Part shown: positions 46,501 to 59,284 of the stretch, piece after piece | Position numbering within the stretch: the stretch's first letter is position 1 | How the letters are laid out: each line of letters opens with the position of its first letter | Assembly (NCBI GenBank): GCA_947179155.2 | Contig: OX359270.1 | Span: forward strand, 6,274,077-6,338,076 | DNA length: 64,000 bases | Source of the DNA: Hedera helix | Taxonomy: Eukaryota; Streptophyta; Magnoliopsida; Apiales; Araliaceae | Reading direction: 5' to 3' | Notes under the pieces: model-generated | What the model saw: the letters and a program-made list of their open reading frames with translations, nothing else | Told to the model about the DNA's origin: nothing | Database searches by the model: none | Made by a program: the position numbers and the translations under genes

Positions 46501-49500
46501 TGATAAACTGACTGCTCTCCAACTTCTTGCATGCAATCCATTAGCATTCGAATTTCGTGGTAAAGGATGGCTGAAAACTTTTATGGACTCTCGTAAGTTT
46601 TGAACCCATTGGTCCAAAAGATAATAATTATTCTATATTATACATAGATACATGCGCGCGCGCGTGCCGGGGGAGAATGTTACGTGCCTTAGTTAAGCTT
46701 GAGTAAAACTATTTAACAAAACGATATAGTTTTATCTTTTGGGGTTAATTTTTTTATTTTTGAGTTTTATAATAATAATAAAAAATATCTTTAATTTTGA
46801 GTTTTATATAAAATTACGTATCTATGTTAAGTAGTCTTAACCGAGCTTAGCTAAAGTATGTCTTAAATTATATTTCCATATATATATATATATATGGCAT
46901 TATTATTATTATTCTCTAACAACCTAATACCACATAAATTTGGTGCTTTAGGTATCAAAAATAATGAAGATGGTAGTTATCTGCTTAAAGGTATATAAAA
47001 TTTCAGTTCTACTGTTGGTTTTTCTTTTCCTCTTTCCATATCTGATCCAAGTGCCAATATTCACAATGGACATTCTAGCCAGCTTTTTTCCAAATATATT
47101 TTGTCAAGTAATGCTAGGTAACAAAAACTGTCTAGTTTACCAAGACAAAAACAATGATATATAAATTAGTACAAGTTATCAATATTTTGTCAACATAAAA
47201 CCTGGCATTATTCTATTTTTGTCATCTCTGGTATGATAATTAACAATTAGGTAAATAATAATTAAATTACATGTAGTGCCTTATCATATTTATTACTGAC
47301 TGTAAGTTTGGTTTCTCTTGGAAAAGTTACATCACATTACAGCGTACCTTGGTGGGACGAAATGCTTAGAAAAAGAAAAAGATATAATGCAGCTGTAGAG
47401 CTTGCAAAACTCTTAATTAAAAGCGATAAATCGTGGAAGGCTACACATTATGTAGGCACAACCGATGCTAAAATATCTGGAGACGGAGAAAATGATAAAA
47501 AATCTGTAGATGAAGAAGATGCTAAAAGAACTGTCGATTCAAAAAATGGCGAGAAGAAGACTGAGGATGAACTAAAGAAGATTGAGGCTGAAAAGAAGAA
47601 AGCTGAGAAACAGAAAACACCGTTGCTTGTGGCAACTCAGACAGGGTGTTTTGAGATTGTTGAAGAAATCCTAAGATTGCACCCTCAGGCGGTTGAGCAT
47701 ATTGATAAGGATGGTAGATGTATTTTACACATAGCTATTAAGTACCGCCAAATGGTGATATTCGAAATGGTGGAGAAAATGGAAGTTCCAATGCGGCGAC
47801 TGATACGAAAGTGTGATGCAAAGGGGAACTCCATTCTACATATGGTTGGAAAAAAGTTTATCAATGAAGATGTGGAGCAAACTGCAAAGCGCAGCCCTTC
47901 ATTCCAGTTGCAAGATGATTTACTCTTGTTTGAGGTGCACAAATTTTTCTTCAAGTTTTACGTGCACGTTAATAAGGTTGAACTGTCCTTTCAATTTGTC
48001 ACAATTTGAAAATAATCCTTTAATACCAAAGTAAACGTTTACCTCCTTATATTAGTTGTTAATTCTATTCATTAGGTTGATTTATTTTTTTTAATTTCGT
48101 TTCACGTGCTAGTCATAATATATTTATTATTTGATGATGTAAATATTATTCACATTACTAACACTTGAACTGAGTATTTTACGTAATTGAAGACAAAGAC
48201 ATCACCATTAACAGGAGCATGACTAGCATGTGAAATGAAATTAGGGAAAAATCGATCCAAGAAACATAATTGACACTAAGTGACAACTATAAAAAGTTAA
48301 GTGTTTACTTTGATAATTGAGAGATTAGTTGGCAATTTGGAGAGACGTACATATGTAATTCTGCACATTATTAATATATAATAAAATTCTTTACTCGAGC
48401 ACGTTTACGAAGGACAAATTAAATTGTGCAACCTTAATTTGCCTACGTGATAATTAAATATTATATGTATTCCATGAAGTTGTCCCACATTTTACTATCG
48501 GTCAACAAGTTGCATTTATATAGTAAGAGAATTTCGATGACCTCTATATTATACAATTACAACTGTTATATATAAAATACAACTCATTTCTATAGGCTTG
48601 ACACGTTGTGAGTCGAAGACAATTTCATGAAAGTTAAATTCAGTAAAGGGTGGCCTAACAAAGATTTAATGCCATTAGATTATTTTTAGGTTATGAAATT
48701 ACTATACGTCCCATATGATGTATTGCTCTTCACGTAGTTACAAAGTAGTTACAGATAATTAGAAATGATTAAGTACAACAATACATAGAATTAAGGCAAT
48801 AGATGAGATAGATAATATTACAACAAAATTGAACTCCGTATATAACTGTCTTAGATATAGCTTATAGTCTTCTCATCATTTTTTGTCCATGCAGCGCATA
48901 AAGAAAGTCATTAAACCCCACTTCCACAAGCACACAAACAAAGATGGTGAGACTGCTGAAGAGCTATTAGCTCTCAACAAGGAAGCCCTTCGAGAAAAAT
49001 CCCAAGAATGGCTAAAGCGTACGGCAGAAAACTGCTCAATTATTGCTGTACTCATTGCCACTGTTGCCTTTGCAGCAGCCTACACAGTACCTGGAGGTTC
49101 AAATCCAGATGGTTCTCCAGTTCTTCTTAATCAAACTTTTTTCGTCATATTCACCATCGGCGATGTCCTTTCGCTTACATTCTGTTTAACAGCCGTCGTT
49201 ATATTTTTGTCGATTCTAACTTCATCGTTTCAGTTACGAGAATTTAAGCAAGCGCTTCCACAGAAGCTAATGCTAGGCATTACGTGCCTCCTCTTATCTG
49301 TGACCATGATGATGTTGGCATTTGCAGCAACAGTTATTCTTATGATCCGTAATAACGAACAGTGGACAAGAATAGCCTTATACACTGTTGCATTTCTCCC
49401 TGTCACAGTTTTCGCAGGCGTTTACATGCCTCTTTATTTGTCTCTCATGGGAACTTTCAAGCACACTCTCATAAAAATAGGTTCTTATTTTCCTCGGTCT

Positions 49501-49617
49501 AACTGTAAAAATATCGATCAATCATTGGGTGAGAAGAATAAAACTGAAGCCGATGTTCCAGTCGTCTACACTATCACAAGGTCTTCTACAGGTGAAAGTT
49601 CCCATTGTCTTGTTTGA
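43517..49617 (+). CDS. Ankyrin-repeat membrane protein with PGG domain (ACD6/ITN1-like family)
   Basis: Four exons join in phase: 43517-44024, 46446-46592, 47327-47934 and 48895-49617, giving 661 codons plus TGA. Splice sites are TTTG|GTATGT, TAACAG|, CTC|GTAAGT, AAAAG|, GAG|GTGCAC and ATGCAG|. Residues ~40-215 and ~315-405 hold ankyrin repeats (GNTVLHEAATYDEF, KETPLFRAARYGK, GSTVLHAAIAAEHF, KTPLLVATQTGCFEIV, GRCILHIAIKYRQ). Between the two blocks is a Lys/Glu-rich insert, about 265-315. The C-terminal PGG domain follows: EWLKRTAENCSIIAVLIATVAFAAAYTVPGG with PGG at 487-489, then three more membrane helices (~502-530, 546-573, 582-605). Relatives sit in plant membranes and act in defence, salicylate and salt signalling; the exact role here is unknown. 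Exon 3 could use another acceptor at 47333, but that breaks phase. Confidence 0.88.
44615..44875. mobile_element. Stowaway-like MITE remnant in intron 1
   Basis: TACTCCCTTCGTCCTCAAAA at 44616 is a good Stowaway terminus. The far end is too diverged to place. It lies in the 2.4-kb first intron of the ankyrin-PGG gene. Confidence 0.5.
45825..46045. repeat. Short repeats framed by AACCGGATCC in intron 1
   Basis: AACCGGATCC occurs at both edges (45819 and 46027). Inside, TTAGGGTRAATTT...CAACTT recurs directly and AAGTTATATAACTT words recur in both orientations. This looks like a small composite or MITE insertion. The family is unknown. Confidence 0.45.
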
Positions 49618-49747
49618 AATTCTGAATCGTTAATCTCACTTGGTAGTTTTTCTACAAAAGCAAATGCCATTATGGAATTGGTCATATTTATATGTTGTGT
49701 GATATTTACAATAATTGTATGAATAAGGTGATGAAACAATATTGTAT

Positions 49748-49760
49748 AAATAAAGTTTTT
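49748..49760 (+). terminator. Probable poly(A) signal of the ankyrin-PGG gene
   Basis: AATAAA within TATAAATAAAGTTTTT, about 130 bases after the TGA, is a reasonable plant near-upstream polyadenylation element. Confidence 0.45.
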
Positions 49761-49769
49761 CTAGTGTGC

Positions 49770-50780
49770 CTGAATGGAACTTTTGTCCTTCAATTTGCCA
49801 CTTATTTCTACAGTCATATTTCAATTGCAAAATTGATGCATCTATTCCTCGGGTTAATAGCACTTTCGTCCCTCAAAATTCCACCCATTTTATAAATGAG
49901 CCACAAAGCAGAAACACTTGCATGTACAATGGAATTAACCCAAAATAAAGTTAAGTAAGCGTGAAGGACCCTAATGGGTGATTCTGTGAATTTTTTTTAC
50001 TGAAATGTTGGCATGTACATAGCACATGATCGAAACATATGGTTTGATAGTATAATTAAATGCACAATTTGGTTTGTTCGGTTCAACCATGTCAAAAACA
50101 AAAATTAGTAATGTGGTTTTATAAGAAAGCAATTGTAAGGACATCTTACATAACTTAAATTTGCTACACTTATTAAAATAAAGTGTAATTAAATGTCAAG
50201 TATAAGTATTTTATTATTAACCAGCTAACATAATTCTAAAAGGAAACTATTTTCTAACTAGGATTAGCTATCCTAATATTTAGTAGATAGCTCATATTAA
50301 TAAAATATAAGTATAAACAAAGTATGAAGTCCTACTAATTATCTTATTTATTTTTTATTTTCAAAATCTAAACGAAATCATTTTAATGTTGAATATTAGG
50401 ATTTCAGATAATTTGATTTGAAAATAAAAATGTACGAGCTCATGGAAAATCGGTTATTATGCTAATTATTAAGATAATCAATTAAATGTAGGATAATTAT
50501 TAATTTTTGAATTATTTAAATTTTATTTAAGTTTATAATGGAGTTCTGTATTGGTGTTTATATTGAATTTTTTTGCTTGAAATTCTAATCCAAATATAAT
50601 TATGAAACTCAAGTTTTAATAATTTTTATTTAGTTACTCATGCGCTTGTTTCATTAGGCTGCCTTTGTTTTCATTACCCGATTCATTCAGTTCAAATGCT
50701 AGTCATGACTCATGAGAGCAAGGTGACTCAAAATAATTTGGGATCTAAAATGATATTTTTAAATGAAATTTTTTATGTTT
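49770..50780. other. Intergenic, nothing recognised
   Basis: AT-rich DNA without a domain-bearing open frame. Short frames at 49636-49948 are unsupported. Confidence 0.4.
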
Positions 50781-50784
50781 GGTG

Positions 50785-51019
50785 CGTCCTCCATTGACTT
50801 TTATGATCAAATTGACCATTTTCCAAATCAATATATCTTATTATTATTTAATATATATGTAAAAAGTCTATAAATATTATAAACTGCATAAAATTTAGTA
50901 CTAATCTCAATATTTATTTTAAAAAAAATCTAAATATATATGTTTAATTGTTAATTTTAAAAATGGTCAATTTGACTACAAAAGTCAATGGATGACTTTT
51001 ATTTTGAGACGAAGAGAGT
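50785..51019. mobile_element. Stowaway-type MITE, left end eroded
   Basis: The right end GAGACGAAGAGAG-TA is a Stowaway terminus. CCATTGACTTTTATGATCAA at the left and its near-complement before 50996 form a ~33-bp inner inverted repeat. The outer ~30 bp of the left end are not recognisable. Confidence 0.65.
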
Positions 51020-51513
51020 ATTAACATTTTTTATTTAAATGAAGCTTTTTTTTATATTGTTATTTGGATTAGACTATGGACCCTAAATGATTGATTGGAC
51101 TTATATTTTTATAATACTTTTTTACATGGGTTACTTATTGTATTTTAAAATTTAGGGTCTTTCTTTAAAATAGGCCTAAAGCCCCAAGCTTCTTTTTTTT
51201 TCTTTTTTTTTTATGCTATAAGGCCGGCCTGCATGAGAACTGGGTAATTACTTCATACCTAGTTAAAAATTTGAAGGGATAGTTCCTGACTTCAGCCTAT
51301 TTCTCAGTCTTCATGTTTCCAATTTATCTCAAATTCTAATCTTCAAATTTGGCTTACCTTGAAATGTAAACAGAGTTGGCCTTTCAGATTACCAAAAAAT
51401 ACGAATATTTACTTGACCATGGAGACGGTGATGGTATGACTGCTCTTCAACTCCTTGCATGCAATCCATCAGCTTTCGAATTTTGCGGTTATGGAATGTT
51501 GAAGGCTTTGATC

Positions 51514-52586
51514 AGGGACGAAACCAGGATTTAATCTTGGGGGGGGGGGGGGGGGGGAATTTTTCTTGAAGAGGTATTTCAAGAAATATCATTTTTATCT
51601 ATATTTTCAAATAATTTTCAAATACCACTTCAAGAAATTTTTTGGTGTCAACTGTCTTTGCAGCAGGTTATTTCTCCAAGCTGGTTGAGGATCATATTAC
51701 CTATAATTGCACAAAATTCAGCAATACCGAAGGCCTTCGGCCTAGTGGTACCATTCGACTCATAATATCCATGAGGTTGAGGATCATACCTTGGCAAAAT
51801 AAAGGAAGAGTGTGTGTTTAAATTTTGTCTAAACTATCAATATATATATATAGCAACTCGTTTAACCAACTAACTTCACAACCCAAGAGGAGAGAAAAAT
51901 GAAGGAAGGTAATCAGAGTTTGTAAAATTAAAAAGAAACATTAAAAAAATAAGAAAAGCAACAACTTATTATAACTAGTCATCTGTAACTTTAATTTTTT
52001 TTATAATAATACTCCAATCAATCTCAACCATACAAAAAAACATCTATTACAGACTTGAATATTTGGCTTTTAAAAATATATAAGACCTAAAAACGAATTA
52101 CAACCAACCCTTATGCCCATATATGAACAGGACCTAACACTACATTGGAAAACCAAAAAAAACCAAGCCAAATATGGCGCGCACCCTCCTAAAGAAAGAG
52201 AATAAATTAATTAGGGCCCAATTTAGGCAGGAAAAGAAACATTCAAAAAGGTCATTCGTCCATAACAAGACAACTAGCCTGTTGCCTGTGGAAATCAAAA
52301 TCCAGCCCACCAGGAGAGACAAAGGCGGCCCTAAATCCAGCCGAAGCCAAAAGTCCATAACATTTAAAAATAGAAGCCAAGAGTTGGCGGATACCCAAAG
52401 ACAACGTCCCTGAAAAGTTCTCTTGCAAGTTGCAACAGAACATACCAACCAACTTGGAGAGGTAACCTGCCGCAAAGACAGTTGACATCAAAGACACCAA
52501 ATTTTTTTTCTTGAAGAGGTATTACAAAATTTTCAAATCTCAGGGGGGGCCGTGGCCCCCTCCAGTCATATGTTAGTTCCGTCCCT
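51514..52586. mobile_element. 1,073-bp TIR element inside the orphan exon
   Basis: The ends AGGGACGAAAC and (reverse complement) AGGGACGGAAC are inverted repeats. They are flanked by the 10-bp direct repeat GGCTTTGATC (51504-51513 and 52587-52596). Subterminal runs of G (17-18 at the left, GGGGGGGCC at the right) are present, plus an inner ~55-bp inverted repeat (about 51640-51695 with 52440-52500). There is no transposase. The target length suggests a MULE-like element (usually 8-10 bp); the superfamily is not certain. Confidence 0.8.
51738..51840 (+). repeat. Possible SINE-like sequence within the TIR element
   Basis: GGCCTAGTGGT resembles a tRNA-type A box. CATGAGGTTGAGGATCATAC would be a poor B box and GTGTGTGTTT the tail. 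Evidence is weak, but it resembles the better copy at 52770. Confidence 0.35.
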
Positions 52587-52764
52587 GGCTTTGATCAACT
52601 CTCACAAGTTATAATTATTGCAACCGATCTGCGTACTTCCTTCTTTTCAAAATTAGAGATATAGTTTCATATTTCAATCTGTTCTAAAAGTAGAGTTGTA
52701 TTTCTAATTTTAAAATATTGAAGTGTCATATGAGTATTGCTATAGTAACAAAATATTTTTTTAT

Positions 52765-52895
52765 CGAACGTTATTAGCCCGAGTGGTATTACTCAACCCA
52801 TGGTATCCGTCAAGTTGGGGGTTCAATTCAATTCTTGACAAAAGCAAAGATAGGTGTGTGTGTTAAATTAACAACACAAAAAACAAAAATAATAA
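52765..52895 (+). mobile_element. tRNA-derived SINE
   Basis: TAGCCCGAGTGGT (A box) and GGGTTCAATTCAATT (B-box-like) are spaced ~35 bp apart, followed by GTGTGTGTTAAATTAAC and an A-rich end. This is the usual build of plant tRNA-derived SINEs. Confidence 0.55.
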
Positions 52896-53306
52896 TTATA
52901 ATAATTTTGCAAAAAATAACTAACAAAATGACGTTTAACTAGCTAATGATTCATTGTACATGAGTGAGCCTACTAATAACCAATAGTATCATTGTGCATG
53001 TATACATCTTTAGTCACCAAAGGATTCATGATAAAGTGATATGAAATTCTCAACAATCCTTTACTTATATTGTAGGTAAATTGAATATCATCACATCACT
53101 ACAGCTGTATTTCTAGCAAATGTTAGTGATATTTTTGATTTTTTTTTTATAAAAATAAATAAAAAATTAAAAGTAGTTTTTATTAAATTATATCTAACAA
53201 GTTTGATAGCCCGTGTGAGCCATGAGTTAGTTTATATAATTTCTTTTCACAAAATTTTGATAATTTTTTATTGACATAAAACATTTATAATGTTGAAGGT
53301 AATTTG
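52896..53306. other. Intergenic, with a short relative of blocks C and D
   Basis: Positions 53190-53300 (AAGTTTGATAGCCCGTGTGA...) match the inner part of blocks C and D. Otherwise nothing is recognised. Confidence 0.5.
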
Positions 53307-54608
53307 TGTAATAACCAAGAAATTTGTAAAGAATATTTTTTATGAAAATGAGAAATTATTTGCAAATAATTATGTGCACTTATGCGTGTATGTGTAATAT
53401 GTGATAAAATGGTATGAAGTAACTAATCCAATGAATTTGAATTATGTATGAATTAAAAGAAGAAGCTAAGATGGATTGAATGTTAAGCCTTGTGTGGCAA
53501 GATAAAATGTTAAGATAATTGATGAAGATATAATTATGTTGATGAATTAGTCAAGGGTTTGATTAATTCATGAAAGATGATTAATATAAATCCAAGATGA
53601 TAATTAAGTAAATTATGAATTAAGTTCATGATGAAGAATAATTGAGCCCAAGTGTTATGTGATTAAGTCTAGTAGGGAGTAATTATCGGTTAGTCCAGTC
53701 TATGTGTGTGATGTGGAAGCTATTTTGTCCCAAGATCTATGAAATACGGACATAAATCAAGTGGAATAATAAAAAAAATGAAGTTAAAAAGAAGCCATTG
53801 TAATATTTCTAGAAAAACATGTTGGTGATGAACCTTAAAATTTTTAGATCCATGAGTTGGTGAATAAATGATATTAAACATGTTAATGATCTTTGAATGA
53901 TGTTAAAACATGAATTTAAGATGTTGTTAACGCTTGAATCTGTCCGCACTTTCAACCACTCGTTCAAACGGGTACTTGCACAAAAGTCCCGGCGGTTTGG
54001 GCCGTTTGGGACTCCTCCGGTGAAAGAGTAAGTAAGGTGTCAAAGTAAGTTAACAATTGAGGCAAAGTATTTAGTAGGGTAAAATCTTAGAACCCCTTAA
54101 TGTATAGCTTTACTAGGTACTTATAATCCTTACTCTTTACCATTCCCGTTAGGAGTGTATGATTGAGGAGTTGTAGTTGGAGAGGGTAGTTGGAGAGGGT
54201 GACTACCATCCTATTCCAGTTGGGATAAGTTACTCCAAATCTAATTGGACGTGGTGAGTAATTAGCATCCGAGTGGGCATGGGATGCTAACCCAATCTTG
54301 CTAGACCAAGGAGACCTCTTGGATATGGACCAAGCCAGTGGACCATAGGGCCGAGCCCAGCGTGATCGGCCCATGGCGGTAGGTAAAATATATATCTCAA
54401 CATTGCCCTCCACTCTTTCAGCGTATATCATGGGTTAGAGGAGTAAATTACAGGTTTCGGGGGTTTATAAGCTGAGAGTCCCGAATGGGGAAACGATTCC
54501 TTGGGGGACCGAAGGCGTTAAACCGAGGAAGGTATTCCTTCATATGCTCGGGGATTCCCTTTAGATATGAGGCGTCCTATTTATTTCGAAGCCCTTGTAA
54601 TAGAACTT
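53307..54608 (+). mobile_element. LTR-like fragment
   Basis: The start TGTAATAACCAAGAAATTTG has an LTR-like wording. A GC-richer part at 53970-54600 (GTCCCGGCGGTTTGGGCC, a direct repeat GTTGGAGAGGGTAGTTGGAG) has no coding sense. It ends where the long inverted repeat begins. No TG...CA end or target duplication was confirmed. Confidence 0.35.
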
Positions 54609-54610
54609 CT

Positions 54611-56490
54611 ATGACGCCCCCAGATTTGGGTCTTAAATACCCGGATCCGGTCATCACGATCCAATACAAACATCCATCTCTAAACAACATACAATAACTA
54701 AATGTGGAATAATAAATATATGTTTTTCATCCAAAAGGTATTACTAGTCCCAAGATTCAATAACCTTAATACAAAAGTACAAACTTATCCTAGAACAGTA
54801 ATTAGGGTTCAAATTACAATAAGAGTAAAGGAACTAAACATAAAACAAAAGTGCTGCTGCTAGAAGTCTATTACTTCATCTTTTCTTTACCCTTGCCCTT
54901 CCTTGAAGTCTCGGTTTTAATTGCAATAAAGTTCATGATATAGTAAGAATGAGCAACTAATTTGCTCAACAAGTTTAAATAATAAGAATAAATAGTATAT
55001 TATGAATGAAGGGAATATCTAAAAAGAATTCAACAATATGAATAACGGAAGTAAGAATAATAATTTCATTTAGAGTAAAAGATAGTCAAGTAGACCATGA
55101 ACAGTAAACTTCAAATGGAATCAATAGTTGATTGACCCTTTAGTTACTGGCTCAGAAATACGCACTAGAGGGGATCAACCTCTTGTACACTATGTGTATG
55201 CATAATATTTAATTTCTATGTTTTGTATCTTATATTAGATACATGGGGTACTCTCCTATATTTAAGGGGTGTTCATAACAGTCCAAGAATCCGCACCCTC
55301 AAATGGTTTGGATAGCTTTTAAAATCTTTAACATAAATATGACTAGCCGAACAATGGTTTAGACTCAACTCTGAACAGTTCATGCAATATAGAACTTTAA
55401 ATAAGTAAAAGTCAAAGACTGTAAGAAATCAAATGCACTCAGTGCGAATATCAACAACAATGGTATGAGATAATTTTAAATAATTAACCCACTTAGCACA
55501 TGCTTGAGAATTAACACTTAAGCTCAATTAAACAATCTTCAATAACATAAGAAGTCAGGGTAAGGAACTTGCATCTCTGCTCAGCCATAAGTAACTAATT
55601 TTAATTAACTGGTTTTGAAAGACCTAACATTGATAAAGTCGGTCTATCAATTAGTACTGCGCATAAGTACATCTATACGCTCACTAAGAAATTATTTATC
55701 AGTTAAGTCTAACACGTAATTCACATCATTCGATATACTATCATCAACCCTATACACACTAAAAAAAATTTCTTAGGTTAATGATTTAATAAGTTAAGAC
55801 TTTTTTTCTTAAGTGTTAAACACTTATTAAACCCTTAAACAATTTATTATAATTGTTTAATTAGTGCATAATTAAAATTAAATTATTTTATTAACTCTAT
55901 CTCTAAGTAATTACTATTTAGTCTTAATTAGATAGTAATTAAGTAATTATCCTTAGTTATTAATTAAAAATAAATAATAACTAATTGTACTTACTTATTA
56001 TTTAATTTAATAATAATTAAATAATAAATAATTATTGTTTTAACTTTAATATCCTTTAATTATTATTTAATATTAATTAAATAATAATTAATTAAGTAAT
56101 TATCCTTACTTATTATTTAATTTAAAGAAATTAAATAATAATTAAATAATTTACTAATTTTAATACTCTTTAATTATTATTTAATGTCAATTCAATAATA
56201 TTTATTTATTTTACTTTAATTATTATTTAAGGTTAAATAATAATTAATTTATTTATCCTTATTTATTATTTAATTTTTAATTAAATAATAAATAATTAAT
56301 TTACTAACTTAAATTTCATTTGATTATTATTTAATGCTAATTAAAAAATAATTAATTGCTTAATTATCTTTATTTATTATTTAATATTATTTAAATAATA
56401 AATAATTAATTTATAAATTTTATCTCTCTTTAATTATTATTTAATATTAATTAAATAATAATTAGTTAGTTACTTATATTTATTTATTAT
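54611..56490 (-). repeat. Left arm of a ~6.9-kb long inverted repeat
   Basis: TGACGCCCCCAGATTTGGGT... matches, in reverse complement, the end of the right arm at 61498. Matches continue inward: CATGATATAGTAAGAATGAG followed by CAACTAATTTGCTCAACAAG (~54940-54985), GACCATGAAC (55096), CTTTGAAAGACC-like words (55610) and long AT palindromes of TAATTATTATTTAATATTAA type (55780-56490). The arms look about 70-80% alike by eye. This may be two LTR 3' parts facing opposite ways, or a fold-back element. Confidence 0.65.
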
Positions 56491-59280
56491 TAGGCAATTT
56501 TGAAGTGGAAAATGGATATTAGAGGATCTTTCTAGTCGTGTGTGATGTTAGCCGTTTATGTTGAGCTTTACAGGTGTAAGAATGACATCTCGTAATTAAG
56601 TTATCACACTATACAAACCAGCATGTTGACACTCTAGAATGATTTCTGCACCTAGCATGGTTATAGTGATTATCCAGTGTTGATGTCTTACTTGGAGAAT
56701 TTTCGTATCGAATATCTCTATCACTTGGAGTTGACGGATCTTGAATCCGACTTACGGAACGTGAACAGTAACTCTGAGAGTGAGCTGCTCCGATTTATTT
56801 TTTCGGTAAAGGTGTTTTTGAGCTTTTTTTCAAGATTCTTGACATAAACAAATACTAATACACAAGTTAGATACATGTTAACCTATATACACATATTTAG
56901 GAAGATTCTAGTCACTTAGAACTTCGACATAACATTTTATCATAAAAAAAATAAGAAGAGCAATGTAATATCCCGGATATTTAAATGAATTAGAAATAAA
57001 ATATTTAATATTTAATAAAGGTTGGAGTTTGATAACCTAGTAGTGATAGATAAATAGAGGTCCAAATTAAATTTAACGGACTAACTTAGATATGGTGATA
57101 TCAAAATTTTTGATAAGTTAGCAAGTAAAGTGATAATTCAATAAACTTGACTAACAGCAAATCTAATTAAATTAAGAGAATTAATTAGTGGAGTTATGTA
57201 ATTATGCGACGTGGTTGCGTGTAAATTAAATATGTATTTATATGAATATATATATATATATGCGTGCATATTTAGTAACATAATTTAATGGTTAATTAAA
57301 TTGTGATAAATAGATAGATTAATATTAAATTAATCCGAATTGAATTAAAAGGTTTATTGTGGAATTAATTTATTCATTAATCAACAATTATGCAAATTGT
57401 TGATAAATTATTTGTGAGGAATAATTATGTAATTTATATAATTATAAATTATATAAAGTAGTTGAATTAATTAAGGGAGATTAGTAATTGTATATATGTA
57501 CAACCTTTAATTTCATATATATGTACATATATACAAAGGGTTTAAATTAATTGAGAAATTTTAAATAGTAATTGAATATATTAAATGAATATATTCTATA
57601 ATTAAATAAATCATTGTAAATGATTTATGAGAGTGAGAAATTTAATTATACAATTATTTGTGTAATATTAATTAAATAATTTAATAAATTATTTAAATAA
57701 GAAATTGAGTAAATATATTATTATTTTAATGTATTTTCGGGTAAATGGAATTATTTCCATAATTGATGAGAAATGAATTATTTAATGTAAATGTATTAAA
57801 TAATTTAATTTATGGCCTAAATAATATATATTAAATTATATATTGTATTTATTTTAATTTCATAATTTATTGTGAAATTGTTTTGTGGTAAAGTAATGTG
57901 TATAAATAATATATATAGATTATATATATTATTATTAGCAAATACACTCTAAAGTTTTAATATCAAAATAATTGATAAGTTGTCATTAATTAAATATTCA
58001 ATTAAATTGAATATAATGAGTGAATTAAATATAATAAATTAATTAATATGTTTATTAATTAATGTAAATAATGTGAAATATTAATAATAATATTTATTAG
58101 TCCATTTCGTAATTTAATACCTATGGGTTAAAATATTTAATTATTTATTCAATTTAATTATTTATTTAATCATGGATTGAATAAATAATGTGTAAATTAT
58201 TAAATTAGCCCAACATGGGTCAATTAGTAGCCCAAGTGGAGAATAATAAAATTTGACAATTTAGTAGCCCAAACAATTTAATAGAAGCCCAATTGGTATT
58301 TTAAATTAAAGCCCAATGTTTGGCCCACTTGGAAAATACTTAATTTAACTATTATTAATTTAAAAAGTGACTTGGACAATGAATTTGGGACAAGAAAAGA
58401 AGAAATCAGCCGGCAAGGATGAGAAAAGAAAAGAGTTAGTTGATTGCTATTTTATTATTTAATTATTTAAATAATTAGGTTGCTTGTTTTAATTTTTGGT
58501 GAGTCTTTTCCCATAAAATCCTCACCAACTAAGGCATGGGTGAACTTCCTTGTGTAAGCATCCAATAGCTAACTTGTGTTGGTATAATTTCATAGATATA
58601 AGATATATATCTATACATTATGGAAGACTTAAGTCTTTAGAGAGAGAGAATTGTTAGTCATTTTTCTTCTTTCACTTTGCAAATATTGAGAGGATAAATA
58701 TTTGAGAGAGATTTTGGGTGGAGCTTCAAGGAAGAAGAAGAAAGCATAAGTTAGTTCATGACATTCACAACCTAGTTTGGAAGAAAAATGAAGATAGCCA
58801 TTAAAATGAGGTAATGGTTATTTTAAATATAGTTTTGTTTTTTTTAAATTAAATAAATTATCATGTTAGTATAAACATGTTAATATAGTTAATAATGTGT
58901 AGTAGTAATATCTATGTCATGCTTGAGTTTAATAGGCTTGATTTGTATTTTGGTATATTTTGTATGCTAAAATATGTGTTTAATAGTGTGTAAACAAGTT
59001 TTGGAATTAATGTCCAAAAATAATTTTTATAAAATTTAGATTTAATGTTATAATATTATAGAACATTAAATCATGAGAAAAACAAAGTTTGAATCACTTA
59101 AAATGGAGTTATACACAAAAAGTTATGATTTGTGGTAGTTTATGTGATGTAAAAATTTTTATAAAAAATTTTAATATTAAATCATGAAAAATTAAATTTT
59201 CATGTTATAAATTGATATTAAGTGATTGGTAATTTTTTTGGATTTTTAAAGCTTACTTGAATGTATAATTTTTATTAAAG
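56491..59280 (+). mobile_element. Spacer of the inverted repeat, LTR-like family X
   Basis: TGTAATATCCCGGATATTTA at 56965 resembles an LTR start. A stretch with repeated GCCCAA words (58200-58340) and the sequence to ~58800 have an inverted relative at 61500-62500. No open frame with a known domain is present. Confidence 0.4.
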
Positions 59281-59284
59281 TGGT

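Larger units (their letters stand above)
51374..52603 (+). pseudogene. Orphan copy of ankyrin-gene exon 2, split by a transposon
   Basis: After an AACAG acceptor at 51373 the sequence encodes ELAFQITKKYEYLLDHGDGD and then MTALQLLACNPSAFEF, clearly matching exon 2 of the gene at 43517-49617. The exon is interrupted at 51514-52586 by a TIR element and resumes to 52603. The donor, CTC|GTAAGT in the intact gene, reads CTC-ACAAGT here, so it is lost. No copy of exons 1, 3 or 4 was found nearby. It is a fragment of a second family member. Confidence 0.8.

Noticed and set aside
46964..47164. A hydrophobic 66-codon frame in intron 2 of the ankyrin gene as an extra exon
   Set aside because: Phases of exons 2 and 3 join directly, and the frame has no splice sites that keep phase or resemblance to the family.
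52140..52500. Open frames of 111, 79 and 82 codons on both strands
   Set aside because: They are inside the non-autonomous TIR element; none resembles a transposase or other known protein.
54087..54697. Open frames of 114 and 70 codons
   Set aside because: They lie in LTR-like DNA, use no recognisable domain and span the boundary of the inverted repeat.
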